DNA of 64,000 bases from Streptomyces sp. CB02058 (GTDB lineage: Bacteria; Actinomycetota; Actinomycetes; Streptomycetales; Streptomycetaceae), in the NCBI RefSeq assembly GCF_001905505.1, contig NZ_LIPG01000007.1, forward strand, positions 124,001-188,000, read 5' to 3'. Each line of letters starts with the position of its first letter. The first letter of the stretch is position 1. Below are positions 32,642 to 41,011 of the stretch, piece after piece. The position numbers were made by a program, and so were the translations under genes. The notes under the pieces were generated by a model, which saw only the letters and a program-made list of their open reading frames with translations, had not been told where the DNA came from and did not search any database.

Positions 32642-33700
32642 TCAGGGGGAGGACAGCCCGAGTTCCTGGTCGCCGAGCGGCTCGAAGTGGCGGGCGACCT
32701 CGGCGGCCGTGACCTCACCGAGCTCGGCGGGATTCCATCGCGGGGTCCGGTCCTTGTCGATGATCCGCGCCCGGACGCCCTCCGTCAGGTCGTGTCCGGC
32801 GAAGGCCCGGCAGGACACACGGAACTCCTGGTCGAGGACGGCTTCCAGGACGCCGAGCCCCTTGGCGCGTCGTACGGCGGCCAGGGTGACCTTGAGCGCC
32901 GTGGGTGACAGGGCCTGGAGTTCGGCGGCGGTCTCCTTCGCGGCGGCCGGTCCACTGTTCGCGAGCCGGTCGATGATCTCCTCGACGGTGTCCGCGGCGT
33001 AGCAGTCGTCGATCCAGGCCCGCTGCTCGGCGAGCTCCCCCTCCGGGGCATGGGTCGCGTGGCTCCGCACGGTGTCCGTCACCTCGGCGGGCGTGGTGAC
33101 CCGGGCGAGCGCGCTGGTGAGGTCGGCGAGGCGGTGCGAGGGAACGTAGTGGTCGGCCAGTCCGCACAGGATGGCGTCCGCCGCCTCCACGGCGCGGCCG
33201 GTGAGTGCCAGATGGGTGCCGAGCTCCCCGGGCGCCGCCGCGAGGAGATGCGTACCGCCCACGTCGGGGACGAAACCGATGCCGGTCTCGGGCATCGCGA
33301 CGCGGGAACGCTCGGTGACCACCCGTACGTCGCCATGGGCGGACACCCCCACTCCGCCTCCCATGACGATGCCGTCCATGAGCGCGACGTACGGCTTGGG
33401 GAACCTGGCGATCCGGGCATTGAGCCGGTACTCGTCACGCCAGAAGCCGACGGAGGCACTGCGGCCCGCTCGGGCGTCCTCGTAGATCGACCGGATGTCG
33501 CCGCCCGCGCACAGGCCCCGCTCGCCGGCCCCGGCGATCAGTACGGCCGTGACCGCGTCGTCGTCGGCGGCCCGGGCGAGCGCTTCGTCGACGGCGCGCA
33601 CCATGGTGTGGGTGAGCGCGTTGAGGGCCCGGGGGCGGTTGAGGGTGATGTGCAGGACGGGGCCCTCGGTGTGCAGCAGGACGGGCTCGTCGTCGTTCAT
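32642..33700 (-). CDS. 3-hydroxyisobutyryl-CoA hydrolase (crotonase fold)
   Basis: 352 aa. Crotonase-fold signatures: ITLNRPRALNALTHTMV; the oxyanion hole in GERGLCAGGDIRSIYEDA; VALMDGIVMGGGVGVSAHGDVRV; and AMPETGIGFVPDVGGTHLLA. The long C-terminal part (AAVRRAKGLGVLEAVLDQEFRVSCRAFAG and the closing IIDKDRTPRWNPA) is typical of HIBYL-CoA hydrolases of valine degradation rather than plain enoyl-CoA hydratases. The ATG at 33700 fits the family start. No valine-pathway genes adjoin. It is divergent from the PAS-GAF regulator. Confidence 0.86.
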   Translation of the reverse strand: MNDDEPVLLHTEGPVLHITLNRPRALNALTHTMVRAVDEALARAADDDAVTAVLIAGAGERGLCAGGDIRSIYEDARAGRSASVGFWRDEYRLNARIARFPKPYVALMDGIVMGGGVGVSAHGDVRVVTERSRVAMPETGIGFVPDVGGTHLLAAAPGELGTHLALTGRAVEAADAILCGLADHYVPSHRLADLTSALARVTTPAEVTDTVRSHATHAPEGELAEQRAWIDDCYAADTVEEIIDRLANSGPAAAKETAAELQALSPTALKVTLAAVRRAKGLGVLEAVLDQEFRVSCRAFAGHDLTEGVRARIIDKDRTPRWNPAELGEVTAAEVARHFEPLGDQELGLSSP

Positions 33701-33878
33701 AGGTGCGCTCCGGTCAGCCGTGGACGATCTCTGCCTGCCATTCTGCGACGGGCGCCACGGGCTCCTGGCCCCGGGTATGCCGTGCGACCGCTGTGGCAGT
33801 CCCGCACCACGGGCTCGACAATTGAGATCTACGGGCCGCGACGTCCAGCAGCCCCGCCGGACGACCTCCGGAGCAGGC

Positions 33879-35978
33879 ATGAGCGACTCTTCACGGCGAG
33901 CAGACGACGACGCGTCGTCGCGGCTCCGGTTCGACCGGCGCCACGCCGGTGAGACGGGTACCGAGGAGCGGCTCGCCCTGAACCGAACCGGCAGCTTCGA
34001 ATGGGATCTGGACGCGCGGACCCTGGACGTCGACGAGGCGGGCCTGCTGGTCTTCGGCCTGGATCCCGCGACCTTCGACTCGCGGCCGTCGGCCGTCGTC
34101 GAGCGGCTGGACGCCGGTGAGCGGGCCCGGCTGGACGGTGCGATCGACGAGGCGATCTCCGGCGGGAGCAACTCCTACAGCGTGCACTTCCAGGTGCCGC
34201 TGGACGACGGGACCCACCAGTGGACGCACGTCCAGGCCCGGATCCTGCGTTCGGAGGACGGCCGGGCACACCGGGTCATCGGTGTGGTGCGGGACGCGAC
34301 GGCCGAGGTCACCCATTCGGCCTTCGTACTGGATCTGGAAAAGCGCCGCCGCCGCCAGACGAGCATCGTCGAACGCACCACCACAGCGATGTCACGCGCG
34401 GTGACCGTGGACGACGTCACCGCGGCCCTCACCGGGCCGGGCGGGCTGGTCGGGATCGGCGCGGACGGACTGGCGCTCGGCCTGGTGGACAACTCCACGC
34501 TGAACATCATCGCGCTCAGCGGCGATTCCGTGGAGGTCCTGGAGGGGCTGGGCTCCGGGCAGCTCGACGCGACCCGTCCTCTCGGGGAGACGATCCTGAG
34601 CGGGCGCCCCCGGTTCATCACCTCCCTGAATGCACTGGTCCGGCGCTATCCGGTGCTCGAACCCCATATCGGTGAGCTCAATTTCCAGGCCGTGGCGTAC
34701 CTTCCGCTGATCGCCCAGGCGCGTCCGCTGGGCGGTCTCGCCCTCTTCTACCGTGACCGCACGGTGTTCAACGCGGACGAGCGGATCCTCTGCCTGGGGC
34801 TGGCCGCCATCGTGGCGCAGTCGCTCCAGCGGGCCATCCTCTTCGACGAGGAGCGCGAATTCGCCACGGGGCTCCAGTCGGCCATGCTCCCCCGCCGGAT
34901 CCAGAAGATCGAGGGCGGCGAGATCGCGGTCCGCTATCACGCGGCGTGGAGCGGGCGCGAGGTCGGCGGGGACTGGTACGACGTGATCACGCTCCCCAGG
35001 GACCGTATCGGCGTGGTGGTGGGCGATGTGCAGGGGCACGACACGCACGCGGCCGCGATCATGGGCCAGCTGCGCATCGCCCTGCGCGCGTACGCGGCGG
35101 AGGGGCATCCCCCGGCGACCGTCATGGCCCGGGCCTCCCGGTTCCTCGCGGAGCTGGACACCGACCGCTTCGCGACCTGTACGTACGCTCAGGTGGACCT
35201 GGCCACCGGTGCGGTGCGCGTGTCGCGGGCCGGGCACTTCGGCCCGCTGATCAGGCACACCGACGGGCGGGTCGGCATTCCTCAGGTGCGGGGTGGTCTG
35301 CCGCTGGGGATCTCCACGGACTTCCGTGACGAGGAGTTCCCCGAGACCCGTCTCGACCTGGTGCCGGGCGAGACCCTGGTGCTGTACACCGACGGGCTGG
35401 TGGAGGAACCGGGTGCCGACGTCGACGCGGGTGTGGCGGCGCTCATCCACGAGGTGAGCGACGGGCCCGACGGGGCCGAGGCGCTGGCCGACCATCTCTC
35501 GGACCGACTGTGGGAACGCTGGGGGTCGGGCGACGACGTGGCCCTGCTGGTGCTGCGGCGCAGTCCGGACATCGGATCGCCACGGGCCCCGCGACTGCAC
35601 CAGTACATCCACCAGGCGGACCCGCAGGGGCTGTCGGAGGCGCGCTCGATCGTGCGTCAGGCGCTGAAGGACTGGGACCTGGCCGGGCTCGCGGACGACG
35701 CGGAGCTGGTCACCGGGGAGTTGCTGGTCAATGTGCTGCTGCACACGGAGGGCGGTGCGGTGCTGACGCTCGAAGTACTGCCGGAGCCCGTTCGGCGTAT
35801 CAGGCTGTCGGTCCAGGACCGCTCCAGCGTCTGGCCGAGACGGCGTACTCCGGGCGAGACGTCGACCTCCGGGCGCGGCCTGCTGCTGCTGGACGCGGTC
35901 GCCGAGCGCTGGGGCATCGAGCCCAGGGGCGAGGGCAAGGCGGTCTGGTGCGAGATCGGCCCCCCGCCCCAGCCGTAG
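33879..35978 (+). CDS. PAS-GAF-PP2C-HATPase multidomain regulator
   Basis: 699 aa, soluble. Order: PAS domain (about 30-150; RTGSFEWDLDARTLDVDEAGLLVFGL and VIGVVRDATAEV); GAF-like sensor (170-310; YLPLIAQARPLGGLALFY); PP2C/SpoIIE phosphatase (325-560; GREVGGDWYDV, VGDVQGHDTHAAAIMGQ, YTDGLVEE, SGDDVALLVL); then an RsbW-like ATPase (580-697; AELVTGELLVNVLLHTEG and TSGRGLLLLDAVAERWG). It joins both arms of a partner-switching circuit, phosphatase and kinase, behind a ligand sensor. AGCAGG precedes the ATG at 33879. The anti-anti-sigma partner is not encoded nearby. Confidence 0.9.
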   Translation: MSDSSRRADDDASSRLRFDRRHAGETGTEERLALNRTGSFEWDLDARTLDVDEAGLLVFGLDPATFDSRPSAVVERLDAGERARLDGAIDEAISGGSNSYSVHFQVPLDDGTHQWTHVQARILRSEDGRAHRVIGVVRDATAEVTHSAFVLDLEKRRRRQTSIVERTTTAMSRAVTVDDVTAALTGPGGLVGIGADGLALGLVDNSTLNIIALSGDSVEVLEGLGSGQLDATRPLGETILSGRPRFITSLNALVRRYPVLEPHIGELNFQAVAYLPLIAQARPLGGLALFYRDRTVFNADERILCLGLAAIVAQSLQRAILFDEEREFATGLQSAMLPRRIQKIEGGEIAVRYHAAWSGREVGGDWYDVITLPRDRIGVVVGDVQGHDTHAAAIMGQLRIALRAYAAEGHPPATVMARASRFLAELDTDRFATCTYAQVDLATGAVRVSRAGHFGPLIRHTDGRVGIPQVRGGLPLGISTDFRDEEFPETRLDLVPGETLVLYTDGLVEEPGADVDAGVAALIHEVSDGPDGAEALADHLSDRLWERWGSGDDVALLVLRRSPDIGSPRAPRLHQYIHQADPQGLSEARSIVRQALKDWDLAGLADDAELVTGELLVNVLLHTEGGAVLTLEVLPEPVRRIRLSVQDRSSVWPRRRTPGETSTSGRGLLLLDAVAERWGIEPRGEGKAVWCEIGPPPQP

Positions 35979-36022
35979 GACTCCCACCCCCGCCAGGAGA
36001 CCTCGGCTGTTCCGGAACGCAA

Positions 36023-36062
36023 CGGGGGCGTACCGCGTCGGAGATGACGCGGTACGCCCCCG
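36023..36062. terminator. Bidirectional hairpin terminator
   Basis: A perfect 17-bp stem beginning CGGGGGCGTACC closes a 6-base loop (GGAGAT). It lies between the convergent genes ending at 35978 and 36120. Confidence 0.85.
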
Positions 36063-36119
36063 CCCCGGCGTTCCGGTCCCGAGGCGTTCCCGCCGCGGGC
36101 CGGGCTGCCGGAGGACGCG

Positions 36120-36764
36120 TCAGTGCTGCACGCTGCGGCGCTTACGGACGGACCACAGGATGCCGCCTCCGGCGAGGAGGACGGCGAGCGCGGCTCCACC
36201 GATCACGGGCGTCGCGGACGACGAACCGGTCTCGGCCAGGTCGGGCGCGCTGCTGCTCGGCTCGGCGGGCGCCGGCGCGGCCTCCGTGGCGGTCTCGCTC
36301 GGCGTCGCGCTGGGCTCGGGGGCCTCGGGCGTCGCCGGCTCGGTGCTCGGAGTCTCCGAGGGGGTTTCCTCGGTGGGGGTGGGCGACGGAGTGGTCTCCT
36401 CGCACACCGGAGCGACCTTCGTCTGGTCGACGGAGTACTTGTCGCTGTCACCGGCCTTGACGACGAGGCGGACGGTCAGCTCCTTGTCGTGCTTCGGGAG
36501 CTGGAGCGGCGTCTTCGTGCTGAAGTCCCTGCCGAACTCGGTCGTGGGAAGCAGCACATCGCCGCCCACCACGGAAACGGTCACCTGGTTGGCGACGTCC
36601 TTCGAGTACTGCGTCAGGTTGAGCGTCACTTCGGAGCAGGTCACGGCCCAGGTGGGGGTGTGAGCTGCGGCCGGGCTCGCGGAGAGGACTCCGCCCGCCA
36701 GACCGACTACCGCAGCGGCCGCGAATGCTCCCGCGCCACGCCACGATCTCCTGGGTATGGTCAT
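36120..36764 (-). CDS. LAETG-motif, sortase-anchored surface protein
   Basis: 214 aa. A signal peptide (RRSWRGAGAFAAAAVVGLAGGVLSASPAAA) precedes an 85-residue folded part with two Cys (TWAVTCSEV and APVCEE). A long Pro/Thr/Ser/Glu wall-spanning linker follows, then the sorting signal: LAETG, a hydrophobic helix (VIGGAALAVLLAGGGILW) and the basic tail RKRR. LAxTG is the site used by streptomycete class E sortases, so the product should be fixed to peptidoglycan. GGAGGAA sits just before the ATG at 36764; an ATG at 36779 lacks that. No sortase gene is adjacent. Confidence 0.88.
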   Translation of the reverse strand: MTIPRRSWRGAGAFAAAAVVGLAGGVLSASPAAAHTPTWAVTCSEVTLNLTQYSKDVANQVTVSVVGGDVLLPTTEFGRDFSTKTPLQLPKHDKELTVRLVVKAGDSDKYSVDQTKVAPVCEETTPSPTPTEETPSETPSTEPATPEAPEPSATPSETATEAAPAPAEPSSSAPDLAETGSSSATPVIGGAALAVLLAGGGILWSVRKRRSVQH

Positions 36765-36980
36765 GGATTCTTCCTCCATATGAGTTCACCGCTGGAATGG
36801 CGGTGGGGCGCACAGTACTGCCCCCCGCTCCCGGGGGGCGCAGCGGCCCCACACTTCGCGCACGCGGTACTCACACCTCAACCACACACACATCAGTGCC
36901 ACTTGTGACATGACGGACACACGCAGGATGGCCGGAATACGCCCCGTCACCGGATGCACCGGCTGCCGACGTCGCGGTTC

Positions 36981-37469
36981 TCAGAGGGTCTTGTGCATGA
37001 TGTGCAGCCCGACGTAGCCCTTGGTGGGGTGGTTGAACCCCTCGGGAAGGGTCCCGATGACGTCGAAGCCGACGGAGCGGTACAGCCCCACGGCGTGGAT
37101 GTTCGTCTCCACGACGGCGTTGAACTGCATGGCGCGATAGCCCTGCGCACGCGCCCAGTCCACGGTGTACTCGCACAGGGCCCGGCCGACGCCGCGGCCG
37201 GAGTGCTCCGGGTCCACCATGTAGCTGGCGCTGGCGATGTGTGCGCCGTTGCCCATGTGGTTCTGGTTCATCTTCGCCGTGCCGAGGACCGAACCGGCGT
37301 CGTCGACCGCGACCACCGTGCGGTTCGGCTTCGCGAGGAGCCACCAGTCCTGGGCCTGCTCCCGGCTCAGGTCCTCGGGGTAGGTGAAGGTCTCCCCCGC
37401 GGCAACGATGTCGTGGAAGAACGGCCAGATGGCGGGCCAGTCCTCGGCAGTGGCTTCTCTGATCAGCAT
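36981..37469 (-). CDS. GNAT-family N-acetyltransferase
   Basis: 162 aa. IREATAEDWPAIWPFFHDIVAAGETFTYPEDLSREQA is the N-terminal strand-helix. The acetyl-CoA loop is SGRGVGRALCEY within ASYMVDPEHSGRGVG, and HAVGLYRSVGFDVIGTLPEGF is motif B. The HIASASYMVDPEHS and GYVGLHIMHK features match a widespread actinomycete subgroup of unknown substrate. The ATG at 37469 is preferred on alignment; the frame is open to 37505 and ribosome sites are weak in both cases. The 216-bp region 36765-36980 upstream of the LAETG gene shows no further gene. Confidence 0.83.
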   Translation of the reverse strand: MLIREATAEDWPAIWPFFHDIVAAGETFTYPEDLSREQAQDWWLLAKPNRTVVAVDDAGSVLGTAKMNQNHMGNGAHIASASYMVDPEHSGRGVGRALCEYTVDWARAQGYRAMQFNAVVETNIHAVGLYRSVGFDVIGTLPEGFNHPTKGYVGLHIMHKTL

Positions 37470-37510
37470 GAGGCAAAGAGTGCCGGTGGGGGCGGCGCCC
37501 CGCAATCTCT

Positions 37511-38479
37511 TTAGCTCTCTCTCCGCGGTGGCCTGCGCAGTCCGATGCGGGCGAGCAGTCCGCGCCCGGAACCCGGCCGCGAGCCCGGCCGTGCGCCGGG
37601 TCGCTCACCCGCTCGCGAGCCGGGGCGGCGGGGCGTCCCGCCGGCCGGTCGGGACAGCTGCCGGACCGCCGGCCCCGATACGGGTCCGGTGCCCGGCCGG
37701 GGAGCCGGTCGGGTCTCACGCGCGCGGTCCAGCTCCAGCGTCAGATTCACCCGGCGCCACAGGATTTCGTCCGGATCGTCGGCCAGCATCAGCTTCGCCA
37801 TGGCCTCCCTCCCGGACAGGGAGGCGGGGCGGCCGTACACGGAGACAGGACGCATCCGTGCGAGATGGGCGCGCTCGTAGGGGTCGTCCACCACCTCCGC
37901 GAGCTGGACCGGGTCCAGGGCGGTAGCCTGCAACGCGGCGCGCGCCCATGGGTCCTCCGTACGGCCGAGCAGCCTGTCGACCCTGCGTGAACGCCAGTTG
38001 CGCGCACGCCAGTCGGTCCCGGCGTCCAGCATGGCCCGCATCCCGGCCGGGCTCCTGCCGCCGAGCAGGCCTGGTTCTCGGGCGGCGAAGGCGAGGAGGT
38101 CGTCCACGAGATAGAGCCAGACCACCGCGCGGTAGCGGTTGAGGTAGAACGCGACCGGTGTGAGGCACCCGATGCGTGCCAGGCCGGTGAAGCGCACGGG
38201 GCTGACGCCGAGCAGTGCGGCGCCCTCCGCCGTGCCCGCCGTGCGCACGCGGTCCCGGAGTGATTCGGGAAATCCCGGCTGGGCGCGCAGCCGGTCGATC
38301 TCCTGCTGACGGACCCGGGGCCTCGCCCCGCTCGCCGTCGGTTCAGCGCCGATCAGCCCCAGGTGGACGGCGAGCTCGAATTCGCCGTGCTTCAACGTCA
38401 GTTCCTGGGCCGCGCGTCCTGCCGGCACGCACACCGGCGTCGCGGCGGTGTGGGTGCGCGTGGATTCCGTAACGGTCAT
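37511..38479 (-). CDS. DUF6397-like protein, unknown function
   Basis: 322 aa. The folded part (30-240) starts LTLKHGEFELAVHLGLIGAE and has an HTH-like AALLGVSPVRFTGLARIGCLTPVAFYLNRYRAVVWLYLVDDLLAFA. The rest (245-322) is an Arg/Pro/Gly-rich, strongly basic, likely disordered tail that could bind nucleic acid or an acidic partner. I recognise the family only as a streptomycete protein of unknown function. It is downstream of the extra roadblock gene on the same strand, 110 bp apart. It may or may not belong to that operon. Confidence 0.62.
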   Translation of the reverse strand: MTVTESTRTHTAATPVCVPAGRAAQELTLKHGEFELAVHLGLIGAEPTASGARPRVRQQEIDRLRAQPGFPESLRDRVRTAGTAEGAALLGVSPVRFTGLARIGCLTPVAFYLNRYRAVVWLYLVDDLLAFAAREPGLLGGRSPAGMRAMLDAGTDWRARNWRSRRVDRLLGRTEDPWARAALQATALDPVQLAEVVDDPYERAHLARMRPVSVYGRPASLSGREAMAKLMLADDPDEILWRRVNLTLELDRARETRPAPRPGTGPVSGPAVRQLSRPAGGTPRRPGSRAGERPGARPGSRPGSGRGLLARIGLRRPPRRES

Positions 38480-38589
38480 GACCGTCCTCCCCCGTGAGGT
38501 CGAATACTCTCCGTGACCACGGTAGCCCGGGGGGGAAATTCTTCGTCCTGCCCTGTGGACAACTCCCCGTCGTCCACAGAACGCGCAGG

Positions 38590-39000
38590 TCAGAGACGGT
38601 CGATGCTGTCAGCTCCCTGGCGTACCGTCACGCCGAGGTGCTCGCCCACGCGGTTGACCAGCAGTGTCATCTCGTAGGCGACCTGCCCGACATCGGCCTC
38701 GGCCGCGGTCAGCACGCACAGGCAGCTGCCGTCCCCGGCCGCCGTCACGAAAAGCAGCGCCTCGTCGAACTCCACCATGGTCTGACGTGCTCTTCCCGCG
38801 CCGAAGTGCCGCCCCGAGCCGCGGGCCAGACTCTGGAGACCGGACGAGACCGCCGCCAGGTGCTCGGCGTCCTCCCGGGCCAGACTCGTACTCGCTCCGG
38901 TCACCAGCCCGTCGTTCGACAGCACGAGCGCGTGCTGGATGTGCTCCACCCGGCTCGTGAGGTCGTCAAGAAGCCAGTCGAGTCCCCGGTCCAGCGCCAT
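38590..39000 (-). CDS. Roadblock/LC7-domain protein (CvnB-like), second copy
   Basis: 136 aa. The roadblock fold is complete: LDWLLDDLTSRVEHIQHALVLSNDGLVTGASTSLAREDAEHLAAVSSGLQSLARGSGRHFGAGRARQTMVEFDEALLFV. It closely resembles the cvnB product at 40574-41011. Such proteins bind the small GTPase (CvnD) and act as activating or scaffold subunits. GGGGAGG lies eight bases before the ATG at 39000; the ATG at 39021 has weaker pairing. The gene follows cvnD by 221 bp, so this conservon carries two roadblock genes instead of one. Confidence 0.85.
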   Translation of the reverse strand: MALDRGLDWLLDDLTSRVEHIQHALVLSNDGLVTGASTSLAREDAEHLAAVSSGLQSLARGSGRHFGAGRARQTMVEFDEALLFVTAAGDGSCLCVLTAAEADVGQVAYEMTLLVNRVGEHLGVTVRQGADSIDRL

Positions 39001-39221
39001 CTGCTCGTCCTCCCCGTTCATGTGTTCCCCGCAGTTCGCGCAAGCCTTGCGCACGGCTCCCCTGCGGGCAAGCGCCTCCCCGCCCCGGGGGCGTTGCTTC
39101 GCGCCACGTGCCGAGACCTGGCCCGAGGGGCGCATACAGGCGCACGGAATGGGCACGGAGGCACGGCGAGGAGCATGGTGCCGCACTGCTGGCCGGGCCG
39201 GGCGCCCCCGTCGTACCGGCA

Positions 39222-39857
39222 TCACTCCGCCCCCGATGCCTGGCCCACCGAGTCGAGGAGCCGGGCCGTGTGCATCCGCCCGGCGTACTCGACCATGCGG
39301 ATCAGGACCTCCTTGCCGGAGGCGCGGTCGCGTGCGTCGCAGAGGACCACCGGTGTGCCGCTGTCCAGGTCGAGGGCCCGCGAGACGTCGGCCTCCGCGT
39401 AGGTCCGCGCGCCCGAGAAGCAGTTGACGGCGACGACGAAGGGGATGCGCCGGTGCTCGAAGTAGTCGACGGCCGGAAAGCAGTCCTCCAGCCGCCGGGT
39501 GTCCGCCAGCACGACCGCTCCGAGCGCGCCCTGTGACAGCTCGTCCCAGAGAAACCAGAACCGGTCCTGCCCCGGCGTGCCGAAGAGGTACAGCGAAAGG
39601 CCGGACCGGATGGTGATGCGCCCGAAGTCCATGGCGACAGTCGTGGTGGTCTTCTGGTCCACCCCACCGGTGTCGTCGACGGACTGTCCGGCCTCACTGA
39701 GGAGTTCCTCGGTCCGCAGGGGACGGATCTCGCTCACCGCGCCTACCAGAGTGGTCTTGCCGACGCCGAAGCCGCCGGCCACCAGTATCTTCAGGGCGAG
39801 GGCCGTGGAGTCTCCGGACTCTTCCTCAACCGTGCTGTCCACATGCTCGGAGGACAT
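39222..39857 (-). CDS. cvnD: CvnD small GTPase-like protein of the conservon
   Basis: 211 aa. The P-loop VAGGFGVGKTTLVGAVSEI (G1), the T/D region (TTTTVAMDFGRI), the FGTPGQDRFWFLWDEL (G3-like) and AVNCFSGA in place of the NKxD motif are those of conservon GTPases related to MglA and Ras. It binds GTP and cycles with the roadblock subunit to signal from the CvnA sensor. The ATG at 39857 is preceded by AGAAG. It is separated from cvnC by 173 bp, which may hold an internal promoter. Confidence 0.9.
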   Translation of the reverse strand: MSSEHVDSTVEEESGDSTALALKILVAGGFGVGKTTLVGAVSEIRPLRTEELLSEAGQSVDDTGGVDQKTTTTVAMDFGRITIRSGLSLYLFGTPGQDRFWFLWDELSQGALGAVVLADTRRLEDCFPAVDYFEHRRIPFVVAVNCFSGARTYAEADVSRALDLDSGTPVVLCDARDRASGKEVLIRMVEYAGRMHTARLLDSVGQASGAE

Positions 39858-40030
39858 CGATCACTTCTCTCGCGAGTGCCATCAGTAGGGGCGACAGCAT
39901 GGCAATCAGGGGCGGTCGCCGAAGGGAGTGAACGGTTTTTGACTTATGTGTCCGGACTGCTTCGGTCAGCGCCCGGACGGCTTCGGTATTCGTCTCGAGT
40001 GGGCAGCGCACATGACGATTACGGATGTCC

Positions 40031-40564
40031 TCAGAGGGCCCGGAGGCCGTCGATGACCTCGCGCAGGATGCGCTCGTCGGGCAGCTGGGCGGGCGGTACG
40101 GGCCTGCTGACCCGTACGCAGCCGGCTTCGAGCAGGTCTCCGAGGAGCACCCGCACCACGCCCACCGGCAGGTCCGCGTCCGCCGAGAGTTCCGCGACCG
40201 ACTGGGTCTCGTCGCGGCACAGAGCGAGCAGGGACCGGTGCTCTGGCCCCAGCAGTGCCTCACCGTCCGGTGTGCCGTCGTCCGCCGCCACGAGGGCGAT
40301 CAGGTCGAACCGCACCCCGCTGGGTCCCGGCTTCGTCCGGCCGCCCGTGACGGCATAGGGGCGGACCAGCGGGCCCGCCTCCGCGTCGTACCACTGGCTG
40401 CCCGGCACCTCGTCGTCCTCACCGGCCGGGAAACCGTGGTGACCGCTGCCGTGCGGCGTACCGGACTCCTCGTCGTACGGCAGGCCGTACACGCCGATCA
40501 CGGCGTCCGGCGGTGGGCCGTACCCGCGGGGGTCCGGTGGCACTGCGCCGTCGTTCATCCGCAC
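40031..40564 (-). CDS. cvnC: CvnC, DUF742 protein of the conservon
   Basis: 177 aa. The C-terminal half is DUF742: VRPYAVTGGRTKP, then FDLIALVAADD, PEHRSLLALCRDETQSVAELSADADLPVGVVRVLLGDLLEAGCVRV and QLPDERILREVIDGLRAL. This is a winged-helix-like domain. The N-terminal 75 residues are a disordered Gly/Pro/Asp/Glu-rich extension, longer than in many CvnC proteins. The GTG start at 40564 has GAGG seven bases upstream. It follows cvnB by nine bases, so the two are co-translated or closely coupled. Confidence 0.9.
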   Translation of the reverse strand: MRMNDGAVPPDPRGYGPPPDAVIGVYGLPYDEESGTPHGSGHHGFPAGEDDEVPGSQWYDAEAGPLVRPYAVTGGRTKPGPSGVRFDLIALVAADDGTPDGEALLGPEHRSLLALCRDETQSVAELSADADLPVGVVRVLLGDLLEAGCVRVSRPVPPAQLPDERILREVIDGLRAL

Positions 40565-40573
40565 GTGCCGTCC

Positions 40574-41011
40574 TCAGCCCGTCGCCGGCGGCCCGGCGAG
40601 CCTCACCGGGGTGGCGAGGTGTTCGCCCACCCGCTTCACCAGGCGTGCCATCTCGTACGCCACCAGGCCGATGTCCGCGAAGGCCGTGCTCAGGACGGTG
40701 AGGCAGGAGCCGTCACCCGCGGCCACGACGAACAGGAAGCCGTCGTCCATCTCGACCATCGTCTGGCGCACGCCACCGGCGCCGAAATGCCGCCCGGTGC
40801 CCTTGGCCAGGCTGTTGAAGCCGGAGGCCACGGCCGCGAGGTGCTCCGCGTCCTCGCGGCTGAGTGCGTGGGACGCGCCGACGGCCAGACCGTCGTTGCT
40901 CAGCACGACCGCGTGCCGGATCTCACCGACCCGGGCGACCAGATCGTCCAGCAGCCAGTCGAGTTCCCCGGAGTGCCGGGAAGCCCTCCCCGGCCTCTCG
41001 TTCACGATCAT
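40574..41011 (-). CDS. cvnB: CvnB, roadblock/LC7 protein of the conservon
   Basis: 145 aa. ELDWLLDDLVARVGEIRHAVVLSNDGLAVGASHALSREDAEHLAAVASGFNSLAKGTGRHFGAGGVRQTMVEMDDGFLFVVAAGDGSCLTVL is the full roadblock domain of conservons. Its ATG overlaps the cvnA stop in an ATGA, so the kinase and the roadblock protein are translationally coupled. It is thought to bridge the membrane sensor and the GTPase CvnD. Confidence 0.92.
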   Translation of the reverse strand: MIVNERPGRASRHSGELDWLLDDLVARVGEIRHAVVLSNDGLAVGASHALSREDAEHLAAVASGFNSLAKGTGRHFGAGGVRQTMVEMDDGFLFVVAAGDGSCLTVLSTAFADIGLVAYEMARLVKRVGEHLATPVRLAGPPATG

